From assembly GCA_027348355.1 (NCBI GenBank), contig DAIEPN010000080.1, positions 1-5,241 on the forward strand: a stretch of DNA of 5,241 nucleotides, read 5' to 3'. The position numbers were made by a program, and so were the translations under genes. Below the pieces are notes generated by a model. It was given only the letters and a program-made list of their open reading frames with translations. It was not told the DNA's origin and did no database searches. The first letter of the stretch is position 1. Each line of letters starts with the position of its first letter. Below, piece by piece: positions 1 through 5,241 of the stretch. The DNA is from Chlamydiota bacterium (GTDB taxonomy: Bacteria > Chlamydiota > Chlamydiia > Chlamydiales > Rhabdochlamydiaceae).

Positions 1-848
1 GATTGATTATTAAAAAGAGTAAAGGCCCCGCCAGAGCTCTGCAAACCCTGTCGCGGAGAACCCTCGCGAGCTACAAATCTATTTCCTTTACCAGTTATTC
101 CTAAAATATCAAAAGCAAATCCCCAATTGAGCGCAGGTGTATATTCAAATCCGATTACAGTAGAAAATTGAGCTCCTGGATACACTTTTCCTTTCGTTTT
201 ATATCCACCTCCAAAAGAATTAAACCCTTCCACTTCTACCGCACTATACAAAGAGTATGTTGAAGCAGCTCTCACACGCAAAAAATGAGGGCCTCCGCAT
301 TTTATTATTTTGGAAAAAACAAGCCCCAACGAAGTTATATAAGAGCCTTGTCCGGTCGCATCGGTCCCCAGTTTTTTCGGATTCAGTTTATTGTACCTTC
401 CTGTAGGGAAAATCTCTGTCAGCGCCAATTTAACATTAGGACACCATTCTTCTTTTTCTGCTTCATACAATTGAAAGTTAAGTTGAACCGGAAGATCTGA
501 AAAACCCACGGAATTTTGATTTACAACATGGTTGTAGACAGCTTGAGGAAAAATTTGAAAATCCATAAAAGAAGTGATCCCAACTTGAGCGAGCACTAGC
601 ACACTTGTTGATATAAATGTATCGCTATGGCGAATCTTCCAATGCTCGTCATATATCCCTTTCGAACCTCCTACAGCTAGATAAGGTTCTAAATTGACGT
701 GACCTTGAGACACCGTCTCGCCTGCGGGAGAGAGTAGGGAACCAGTAAACCAAGGTCCCGGAGGAAGTTCTAATACTTGACCTTGAATACAAAAAAGCAA
801 CTTCGGAATAAGTAAAAAAAGTACTGTATAACAAAACAGCCTCTTCAT
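1..848 (-). CDS. Secreted outer-membrane beta-barrel-like protein, 5' part only (runs off left edge)
   Basis: The frame is open for 282 codons from the ATG at 846-848 to the window edge, so the C-terminus is missing. Residues 1 to about 22 form a signal peptide: a Lys-Arg start, then a hydrophobic stretch (VLFLLIPKLLFC). The mature part is rich in Gly, Tyr, Phe and alternating polar/hydrophobic strands, as in outer-membrane barrels. A central segment around residues 116-180 (GFSDLPVQLNFQL, then EIFPTGRYNKLNP and GTDATGQGSY) has the pattern of the 'MetA-pathway of phenol degradation' porin-like family (PF13557-type), where a strand pair is joined by a PTG loop. That family name does not prove a role in phenol breakdown. 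AAGG at 854-857 lies 5 nt before the ATG. The next gene is divergent, so the two may share a control region. Location in the outer membrane is inferred; the substrate is unknown. Confidence 0.75.
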   Translation of the reverse strand, partial: MKRLFCYTVLFLLIPKLLFCIQGQVLELPPGPWFTGSLLSPAGETVSQGHVNLEPYLAVGGSKGIYDEHWKIRHSDTFISTSVLVLAQVGITSFMDFQIFPQAVYNHVVNQNSVGFSDLPVQLNFQLYEAEKEEWCPNVKLALTEIFPTGRYNKLNPKKLGTDATGQGSYITSLGLVFSKIIKCGGPHFLRVRAASTYSLYSAVEVEGFNSFGGGYKTKGKVYPGAQFSTVIGFEYTPALNWGFAFDILGITGKGNRFVAREGSPRQGLQSSGGAFTLFNNQ

Positions 849-991
849 AAGAGCCTTATTTTCAAGAATAAGATTTCGTACTATGCCAATTTCAAAAAAA
901 ACCTACAAGGGAGATCTTCTCTAAAACGATTACAAATGGATCATAAAATCTAAAAGGTTTATTATGGAGCTTCTTTTAACAATTTACTTTC
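849..991. other. Divergent intergenic region between barrel protein and epimerase
   Basis: This 143-bp AT-rich gap must hold the promoters of two genes that face away from each other. I see no -35/-10 pair good enough to call for either. A 6-bp inverted repeat CTTATT/AATAAG (855-860 and 867-872) overlaps the AAGG ribosome-binding site of the minus-strand gene and could form a small hairpin in its leader; this is weak. A GGAG at 966-969 is 22 nt before the epimerase ATG, too far to serve it. Confidence 0.4.
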
Positions 992-1972
992 ATGAATATA
1001 TTTTCTAAAAAACAGATTCTAATTACCGGAGCCGCCGGTTTTATCGGACATCATCTTTCCCTTGCCTTAAAAAGGCGTGGAGACGATGTCATAGGCTGCG
1101 ATAATTTTCATCCCTACTATGATCCAAAGTTAAAACAAGACAGAACCTCCATTTTACAAGAAAATGGGGTTGTTGTTCTTCCCGTTGATATCAGAGAGAG
1201 GGAAGCTCTTCAAAATATCATAGATGACTACGGGATCACGCACATAGTTCACTTAGCAGCGCAAGCAGGCGTTCGTTATTCTCTTGTCAATCCACAGAGC
1301 TATGTTGATTCTAATTTAGAGGGTTTTCTCTCCATCATGGAGCTATGTAGGGCAAATCCGGGAATAAAATGCGTATACGCCTCTTCTTCTTCAGTGTATG
1401 GGCTAAATACAAAAATCCCATTTTCTGAAAGCGATCCAACAGACCTTCCTACAAGTTTATATGGCGCTACGAAAAAATCCAATGAACTCATAGCCCACGC
1501 CTATCATCACCTTTTTAAAATCCCTCTCACTGGCCTCCGATTCTTCACAGTATACGGCCCGTTCGGAAGACCTGACATGGCCTATTTTTCTTTCACGAAA
1601 GCTGTTTTAGAAGGAAAGCTTATCCCGGTCTTTGGAGAGGGAAAATTACTCAGGGATTTCACCTTCATAGATGACATTGTTGAAGGGACAATTGCTGCAA
1701 TTGACTTAGGAGCAAACTACGAAATTTTTAACCTTGGCAATCACAAACCTTGTAGCGTGCTAGATCTCATTTCGTGTATTGAAAAAGAGACAGGAAAGAA
1801 AGCGCAAATAAAATTTGAGCCCATGCAGCCTGGTGATGTCCATACAACCTATGCTGATATCTCTAAAAGTCAAAAGAGGCTCGGCTTCTATCCAAAGACT
1901 TCTTTGCAAGAAGGTATAGAACAGTTTGTAGCGTGGTATACATCTTACTTTTCTAAAAGCAAAAATAAATAG
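992..1972 (+). CDS. NAD-dependent sugar-nucleotide epimerase, UDP-glucuronate 4-epimerase type
   Basis: Complete 326-residue extended short-chain dehydrogenase/reductase, a normal length for bacterial UDP-glucuronate 4-epimerases (UDP-GlcA to UDP-GalA). The NAD-binding Rossmann motif GAAGFIG is at residues 13-19, after strand ILIT. The acidic residue D37 sits where the cofactor ribose is held and is followed by NFHPYYDPKLKQDR, typical of this subfamily. HLAAQAGVRYS is at 87-97. The catalytic Ser-rich strand ASSSSVYG (130-137) and the pair Y157/K161 (YGATK) are intact. Substrate-binding segments LRFFTVYGPFGRPDMA (182-197) and RDFTFIDD (221-228) are present. No membrane segment is seen, so it is cytosolic. 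The start is fixed by an in-frame TAA at 977-979, and no clear Shine-Dalgarno site precedes it. The product would feed capsule or lipopolysaccharide synthesis. UDP-GlcNAc, UDP-Glc or another sugar substrate is possible. The last 20 codons are repeated downstream at 3304-3365. Confidence 0.9.
   Translation: MNIFSKKQILITGAAGFIGHHLSLALKRRGDDVIGCDNFHPYYDPKLKQDRTSILQENGVVVLPVDIREREALQNIIDDYGITHIVHLAAQAGVRYSLVNPQSYVDSNLEGFLSIMELCRANPGIKCVYASSSSVYGLNTKIPFSESDPTDLPTSLYGATKKSNELIAHAYHHLFKIPLTGLRFFTVYGPFGRPDMAYFSFTKAVLEGKLIPVFGEGKLLRDFTFIDDIVEGTIAAIDLGANYEIFNLGNHKPCSVLDLISCIEKETGKKAQIKFEPMQPGDVHTTYADISKSQKRLGFYPKTSLQEGIEQFVAWYTSYFSKSKNK
1898..1959 (+). repeat. Left copy of 62-bp imperfect direct repeat (living epimerase 3' end)
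   Basis: These bases encode residues T303 to K322 of the epimerase. They align without gaps to 3304-3365, 1406 bp downstream, with 49 of 62 bases identical by hand count. The best stretch is ACATCTTACTTTT, identical in both. Beyond 1959 the two flanks diverge, and upstream of 1898 similarity fades within a few bases. The two copies enclose the toxin-antitoxin operon. Confidence 0.8.
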
Positions 1973-2043
1973 ATTTTTCTGAAGAGTTTGAGGAATGTAT
2001 TTTTTCATGACTTTTGATTTATCTATTAAATGACTCGCCTACA

Positions 2044-2796
2044 TTAGTCGACTGTAGTCTCTGTATTGAATTTGCTTAACAATGCTTTTTTAAACCATGC
2101 AGGTACCTGATCTGTTTTCATTTCAAGTACTTTTCCGTCGGTGATTTCTGCTAACCAGATATGCTCATGCATCGAATTATCAAAAATATAAGCACGATTA
2201 GTGAATTTAACAGCCTCGCTCAATAAATCAAGAGAGCGTTGATATCTGGGTGCAATCTTGTCTTCAGGAACAGAGTGTCCTCCCATTTTTACACGATTAC
2301 GAACGCGTGAGATATTGATGGAAGGATCTTCGGTTGCTACGTAATAGAGATAAGTTCGATAACCTCGAATCTGTGCTTTCTGAAGAAATTCCACTTTATC
2401 AGGAAACGACATTACGGTTTCAAAAGTGAAAGATTTTGAACATTCAATAAGCTTGTTGCGGATAAAATCAGCTGCTACTGATGCAAAGTAAGCATTAATC
2501 CCTACATCTCGAAAAATCAATTTTTTGGCATTAACACACAATTTGTAAGCTTCGTCCAATAAACCAACCGTTTTTAGGAGCTGGGAATGAGTAAAAAAAT
2601 CTAGTATTTCTTGTTCTGTTGCTGTTATTTGATACTGTTCTAGGTCGAGAAAATCGTATTCACTAATTTCTTTTTCTAGCTCATCGGGATTGACATAGGT
2701 GCCAAGCAATTCGGGTCTAATCATTGATTTAAACGTGCTTTTACCCGATCCATTTGGACCTGCAAACATACGAAGGCGGGGAACTTCCTCTTTCAT
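2044..2796 (-). CDS. Zeta-toxin-like P-loop kinase (putative toxin of a TA pair)
   Basis: Complete 250-residue protein. Walker A GPNGSGKST lies at residues 13-21, followed by YVNPDEL (34-40), where D38 matches the general base of zeta kinases. FTFETVMS (123-130) has the acidic residue that binds substrate in the family. The block RVRNRVKMGGHSVPEDKIAPRY (164-185) supplies the basic lid residues, and YIFDNS (203-208) is the usual C-terminal strand. This combination is the COG4185-like branch of the zeta family. Characterised zeta/PezT toxins phosphorylate UDP-N-acetylglucosamine and block cell-wall synthesis; the substrate here is inferred. About 80 residues (40-120) between the first two motifs are helical and variable. 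Its ATG overlaps the stop of the upstream small gene (ATGA, 2793-2796), so translation is probably coupled; only a weak AAAGG is seen 11 nt upstream. All key motifs are intact, so it looks active. Confidence 0.88.
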   Translation of the reverse strand: MKEEVPRLRMFAGPNGSGKSTFKSMIRPELLGTYVNPDELEKEISEYDFLDLEQYQITATEQEILDFFTHSQLLKTVGLLDEAYKLCVNAKKLIFRDVGINAYFASVAADFIRNKLIECSKSFTFETVMSFPDKVEFLQKAQIRGYRTYLYYVATEDPSINISRVRNRVKMGGHSVPEDKIAPRYQRSLDLLSEAVKFTNRAYIFDNSMHEHIWLAEITDGKVLEMKTDQVPAWFKKALLSKFNTETTVD

Positions 2797-3020
2797 TGAA
2801 TTTTAAACCTTTGGCCACGAGTCACAGTAGTTGCTGGGGGTAAGTGTTTGATAAATTTTTTCTGTCCATCAGGAAATACCTCTATAAGACTTCCATTTTC
2901 GCTTACAAGTACGCTATTACCAGCTGCCAATGTAGCCCAATATGCTTGCTTGAATGCCGCATCAGCAAGCTCAGGAATATGTTTTTCCAAAAAACTTATA
3001 GCCTCTTCACTCAGCGCCAT
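2793..3020 (-). CDS. Small putative antitoxin partner of the zeta-like kinase
   Basis: Complete 75-residue protein, first gene of the operon. Residues 1-33 are predicted helical (SEEAISFLEKHIPELADAAF); residues 35-75 look like a small beta unit with SVLVSENGSLIEVFPDGQKK, then LPP and V-x-RG-x-x-F-x-I. The C-terminal PDG...IK..PP...V.RG..F.I pattern resembles the short proteins commonly found directly upstream of COG4185-type zeta kinases; it does not resemble the classical epsilon or PezA antitoxins, and I see no helix-turn-helix. The antitoxin role is inferred mainly from its position, size and 4-bp ATGA overlap with the kinase gene. The start is set by a strong AGGAG (3027-3031) 6 nt upstream. 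It may neutralise the kinase by direct binding in the cytosol. Confidence 0.65.
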   Translation of the reverse strand: MALSEEAISFLEKHIPELADAAFKQAYWATLAAGNSVLVSENGSLIEVFPDGQKKFIKHLPPATTVTRGQRFKIQ

Positions 3021-3057
3021 AATCTGCTCCTTTTTTTAATCTTCATATTAGCAGATT
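3021..3057. promoter_or_regulatory. 8-bp perfect inverted repeat across the TA operon -10 and ribosome-binding region
   Basis: AATCTGCT (3021-3028) and AGCAGATT (3050-3057) are perfect reverse complements separated by 21 bp. The proximal arm reaches from the Shine-Dalgarno core to the base before the antitoxin ATG. The distal arm overlaps the end of the predicted -10 box and enters the spacer. If transcription begins near 3038, the distal arm is not in the mRNA, so the repeat would act as a DNA operator. If it begins further upstream, the RNA could fold and hide the ribosome-binding site. A regulatory role is inferred from placement. Confidence 0.5.
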
Positions 3058-3074
3058 TTTTAGGTTAAGTCAAA
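3045..3074 (-). promoter_or_regulatory. Sigma70-type promoter of the TA operon
   Basis: On the minus strand a -35 box TTGACT (3069-3074, 5/6 to consensus) is followed after 18 bp by TAATAT (3045-3050, 4/6 to TATAAT). The expected start near 3038 gives a leader of about 18 nt that carries an A-rich run and the strong AGGAG (3027-3031), 6 nt before the antitoxin ATG. It is the most convincing promoter in the window. Confidence 0.6.
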
Positions 3075-3221
3075 GCATGGAAATTTTTGATATGGACAGA
3101 TTTCTACATTTTTCAAGCTTTATCACATTTTACGCATATAAGCGTTTTCATTCCATTGAGCCTAAACTCTGTCCACGTCTATATCAGAATTAATTCCTAA
3201 TACTGCCATTTTTTACCATAT

Positions 3222-3251
3222 AGTGCTTATTATAAAAATGTTATGTTAAAT
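3222..3251 (+). other. Possible Xer (dif/cer-like) recombination site
   Basis: TTATGTTAAAT (3241-3251) equals the 11-bp XerD arm of the Escherichia coli dif site at every base. Eight bases upstream, AGTGCTTATTA (3222-3232) matches 7 of 11 bases of the dif XerC arm GGTGCGCATAA. An 8-bp centre is like plasmid cer rather than chromosomal dif (6 bp). The region is very AT-rich, so a chance match is possible, and no second good copy is seen on the other side of the cassette. Confidence 0.25.
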
Positions 3252-3252
3252 A

Positions 3253-3296
3253 AAAAGTAACAGAAATTCGATAAAATCCATTTTATTGTTACTTTT
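3253..3296. repeat. Bulged two-part AT-rich inverted repeat; possible nnr terminator or element end
   Basis: Outer arms AAAAGTAACA (3253-3262) and TGTTACTTTT (3287-3296) are perfect 10-bp complements. Directly inside the right arm, ATTTTAT (3280-3286) pairs perfectly with ATAAAAT (3271-3277) around CC. The result is a 17-bp stem with one 8-nt bulge (GAAATTCG, 3263-3270). Read on the minus strand it lies 54 nt after the nnr stop and ends in TTTTTATTT, so it could be a rho-independent terminator, though only 2 of 17 pairs are G-C. It ends 7 bp from the first base of the epimerase remnant, so it may instead mark the end of an inserted segment. Confidence 0.5.
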
Positions 3297-3303
3297 GCTA
3301 ATA

Positions 3304-3369
3304 AGTTCTTCGTAAGAAAACATAGAAAAGTTTGTAAAATGGTACACATCTTACTTTTTCAAAAGATGA
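3304..3369 (+). pseudogene. Decayed 3' end of an epimerase gene (displaced tail)
   Basis: Read in the frame matching the epimerase, this stretch gives SSS-stop-ENIEKFVKWYTSYFFKR-stop, against TSLQEGIEQFVAWYTSYFSK in the intact gene: 13 of 20 positions are identical, with Q306 replaced by TAA (3313-3315). The frame ends at TGA 3367-3369. Substitutions are spread over all three codon positions (4, 5 and 4 by hand count), which fits loss of selection in one copy. No similarity to the epimerase body is found upstream of about 3302, so only the tail exists. Its last 19 bp overlap, in antisense, the 3' end of nnr, which suggests an ancestral tail-to-tail overlap. It has no start codon or promoter of its own. 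Confidence 0.78.
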
Positions 3370-4871
3370 GAAAAGGCTTTGGGAAGCGATCTGATCAAAT
3401 CAGAAGCTACCATACAATACGACGTCTTTTCTTTAGCTGCATATTCACCAGAGAGCCCTTGAAGGAATACAGCTAGAGTTGCAGCAGGAACATCATAGAG
3501 CCCTTGAGCCAGTAAAGAGGCGATCATACCCGTAAGTACATCTCCACTTCCTCCTGTTGCCATTCCTGGATCCCCTCTACAAATACAAAGAGGGGTATTA
3601 TCTTCCGAGAAAATAAAGGTAGGAGCCCCTTTAAGAACGAGAGTGACTTTTTTCTTATCAACAAAATCTTGACATACTTGTAGAAAATTTTCTTTGGTTA
3701 AAGATCCAAAATTCTTAGGAAGTAGATTTTTCATTTCTTGAAAGTGGGGAGTGAGAACAGCACGCTTTGGAAAGTTTTCATTTGGATACTGCGCATAAAA
3801 ATGAAGGGCATCCGCGTCGATAACAGTTGGGATCTCCATGTCAGGCAACACCTTTTTAAGCATTTTAGTAACATCTTTTGATCTGCCAAGGCCTGGTCCG
3901 ATGAAAAGAGAATGCGCCCTTTGACATTCTTCAAAAATCCTTTCCGGGTTTGCCAGATCATAAAACTCCTTAACAGCTTCAATGGGCTCGTTTCGCGGAT
4001 GTGGATCGGAAAAGAAAAGTCGAACCATACCAGCGCCCGTATGTAAAGCTGCTGTAGTTGATAACGTGGCAGCACCTTCCATACCGGGCGATCCTGCAAC
4101 AGCTATAACATACCCTGCTTCATACTTGTGGCGCGTTCTCTTTATATGAGGCAGCAAAGCTCTGGCTTCACGCTCTTCAACGAGAATCACAACTGGTTTC
4201 ACGTTATCAATAAGAGTGGAAGGAAGCCCAAAATCCACTCCAATTAGTTCTCCAGCATAATTAAATCCATCTCCGATAAAACAGCCTAGTTTAGCAAATC
4301 CTAGAAAAATGGTTTGCGCAGCTTTAATTGCTACCTGCTCCACCTTTCCAGTAGTTCCATCAATTCCCGAAGGAATATCTATCGAAAGTATAGGAAGAGA
4401 AGATTTATTAGCGGCTTCGATAAATGTAGAAATGGTACTCTCTATTTTTCCATGAAATCCGGTACCAAAGATGCCATCTAAAATAATCCCTTCTGAAAGA
4501 AAAGGAAGATAATTTGCCTCTCCTTCCAGAATTTCTCCTCTCGCAGACAAAAAGTGTTCATACTTTTTCTGGCATAGAGTACTGCACATTTCTTTAGGAA
4601 CCAAATGCCTTGCTTGCACTCTAAACCCTTTTTGGAGAAGAGCTATCCCTGCAGTATAAGCATCACCGCCATTATTACCTTTACCGATAAGAAGTGTTGC
4701 AACTTTTTCTAAGCTGTGATTTTTCACAAATTTTTCTGCTGCCTCTGCAACCGCTTTTCCAGCAAGATCCATGAACTGTTCAATAGATGTTCCTTGAGAA
4801 ATGGCAAGTTTTTCTATTCTAGCCATTTCGGCAGGAGTAACGATCTTGCTTTTGAATCCCTGAGAGTTCAT
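3351..4871 (-). CDS. nnr: Bifunctional NAD(P)HX epimerase / ADP- or ATP-dependent NAD(P)HX dehydratase
   Basis: Complete 506-residue two-domain metabolite-repair enzyme of normal length. It acts on hydrated NADH and NADPH in the cytosol: the N-terminal domain interconverts R and S forms, and the C-terminal domain dehydrates the S form using a nucleotide. N-terminal YjeF_N/NAXE domain, about residues 8-225: GKGNNGGD (63-70), LDGIFGTG (131-138, with D132) and IDIPSGIDGTTG (164-175). C-terminal carbohydrate-kinase-like NAXD domain, about 235-503: AGSPGMEGAA (259-268), GAG (279-281), GPGLGR (325-330), DADALH (352-357), LKG (413-415) and GDPGMATGGSGDVLTG (433-448), with catalytic D444. The usual TPHPGE motif reads TPHFQE (374-379). 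AAGGA at 4877-4881 lies 5 nt before the ATG. It is divergent from the gene at 4948 and its 3' end overlaps the epimerase remnant. Confidence 0.95.
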   Translation of the reverse strand: MNSQGFKSKIVTPAEMARIEKLAISQGTSIEQFMDLAGKAVAEAAEKFVKNHSLEKVATLLIGKGNNGGDAYTAGIALLQKGFRVQARHLVPKEMCSTLCQKKYEHFLSARGEILEGEANYLPFLSEGIILDGIFGTGFHGKIESTISTFIEAANKSSLPILSIDIPSGIDGTTGKVEQVAIKAAQTIFLGFAKLGCFIGDGFNYAGELIGVDFGLPSTLIDNVKPVVILVEEREARALLPHIKRTRHKYEAGYVIAVAGSPGMEGAATLSTTAALHTGAGMVRLFFSDPHPRNEPIEAVKEFYDLANPERIFEECQRAHSLFIGPGLGRSKDVTKMLKKVLPDMEIPTVIDADALHFYAQYPNENFPKRAVLTPHFQEMKNLLPKNFGSLTKENFLQVCQDFVDKKKVTLVLKGAPTFIFSEDNTPLCICRGDPGMATGGSGDVLTGMIASLLAQGLYDVPAATLAVFLQGLSGEYAAKEKTSYCMVASDLIRSLPKAFSHLLKK

Positions 4872-4947
4872 GTAAATCCTTTTATTATATCGCTATGCTG
4901 TGTTATTTTCTTTCTTATACGAAAAAAGTTCTAGAATCTATTTTTTT

Positions 4948-5241
4948 ATGAAAAAAAAGATCATTTTTATACTGCTAGCCTTCTTTGTTTGCTTACCTTT
5001 TCTTTATCATTTTTCCAACCTTAAAAGCAAATCACGCAAAGACAGAGCCCATACCGATCTTACAATCATCGGACAAGTGAAAATGACCGATAGCATAGGA
5101 AGACAACCTGTAGAAGTGATCAAAGCTCTTCGGGAGGATCTTAATATTGGTTTTATCCCAACTGATGTCTTTGATATGACGAATGTTCCTAAGAACATAA
5201 ATAAATTACTTCATAAGGAAAAAAAAATAGCTCCTGTCGTC
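4948..5241 (+). CDS. Membrane-anchored or secreted protein, possible glycosyltransferase, N-terminal part only
   Basis: The frame is open for 98 codons from the ATG at 4948 to the right edge. Residues 1-4 are Met plus three Lys, followed by a hydrophobic segment (IIFILLAFFVCLPFLYHF, 5-22) that is either an uncleaved anchor or a signal peptide. The following part is soluble: LTIIGQVKMTDSIGRQ (38-53) starts with a strand-and-Gly pattern, then VEVIKALREDLNIGFIPT, like the first Rossmann strand and helix of GT-B glycosyltransferases. I recall similar N-termini in proteins annotated as glycosyltransferases in environmental chlamydiae, but the catalytic region lies outside the window, so the function is tentative. 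No Shine-Dalgarno site precedes the ATG; seven T's do. It is divergent from nnr with a 76-bp gap. Confidence 0.6.
   Translation, partial: MKKKIIFILLAFFVCLPFLYHFSNLKSKSRKDRAHTDLTIIGQVKMTDSIGRQPVEVIKALREDLNIGFIPTDVFDMTNVPKNINKLLHKEKKIAPVV

Noticed and set aside
2039..2057. CTACA/TGTAG stem with an internal AGTCGACT palindrome at the toxin stop codon, considered as a terminator
   Set aside because: The stem is only 5 bp, the two palindromes exclude each other, and no T-tract follows on either strand.
2844..3068. Plus-strand frames opposite the putative antitoxin gene
   Set aside because: They are antisense shadows: the minus-strand frame has a promoter, a strong ribosome-binding site and an ATGA overlap with the kinase, and these have none.
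3132..3145. ACGC-ATATAA-GCGT small palindrome upstream of the TA operon
   Set aside because: Four-base arms in a 330-bp AT-rich region are not meaningful without a second copy.
3094..3175. TGGACAG (3094-3100) and CTGTCCA (3169-3175) as terminal inverted repeats of a small element
   Set aside because: Only 7 bp match, the outward flanks diverge, no target duplication is seen, and they lie inside the intergenic region, not at the cassette borders.
3078..3194. Plus-strand 38-codon frame (starts MEIFDMDRFL, ends LYQN) between the TA promoter and the Xer-like site
   Set aside because: It has no Shine-Dalgarno site, no recognisable motif, and lies in AT-rich DNA where such a frame is likely by chance. 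It also starts within a few bases of the divergent TA promoter -35 box.
4884..4889. Perfect TATAAT on the minus strand before nnr
   Set aside because: No -35 box lies at 16-18 bp, and the implied start would fall on the nnr Shine-Dalgarno site, leaving almost no leader.

Overview
The window (about 40% GC by eye) looks like chromosomal DNA of a low-GC Gram-negative bacterium. The style of the NAD(P)HX-repair protein and of the truncated protein at the right edge suggests an environmental chlamydia (Parachlamydiales). This placement is an inference from protein resemblance; no marker gene is present, and another intracellular Gram-negative such as a Legionella relative cannot be excluded.

Layout. 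Positions 1-848 hold, on the minus strand, the first 282 codons of a secreted, probably beta-barrel outer-membrane protein that runs off the left edge. A 143-bp gap (849-991) separates it from a divergent, complete plus-strand gene for a UDP-glucuronate 4-epimerase-type sugar-nucleotide epimerase (992-1972). A 71-bp gap follows, in which I see no convincing terminator. Next comes a minus-strand two-gene operon: a 75-residue putative antitoxin (2793-3020) whose stop overlaps the start of a zeta-toxin-like P-loop kinase (2044-2796). Positions 3021-3350 have no intact gene but are rich in signals: a good promoter with an 8-bp inverted repeat across the -10 and ribosome-binding region, a sequence resembling a Xer recombination site, a bulged 10+7-bp AT-rich inverted repeat, and a decayed copy of the last ~20 codons of the epimerase gene. 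The complete minus-strand nnr gene (3351-4871) follows. A 76-bp gap then leads to a divergent plus-strand gene, cut by the right edge after 98 codons, that may be a glycosyltransferase.

The main new observation is a 62-bp imperfect direct repeat (49/62 identical without gaps, offset 1406 bp) bracketing the toxin-antitoxin operon. The left copy is the living 3' end of the epimerase. The right copy is a dead, in-frame remnant of the same 3' end with a TAA in it, overlapping the end of nnr. The simplest reading is that the epimerase and nnr were once convergent neighbours overlapping by about 19 bp, and that the toxin-antitoxin cassette entered at the epimerase 3' end and displaced its original tail. 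The bulged inverted repeat lies 7 bp from the point where homology starts, and the Xer-like site lies just beyond it.

The resident genes have separate roles: surface-polysaccharide sugar supply (epimerase, possibly the glycosyltransferase), an envelope protein, and metabolite repair of damaged NAD(P)H (nnr). The toxin-antitoxin operon is best seen as an accessory insertion.
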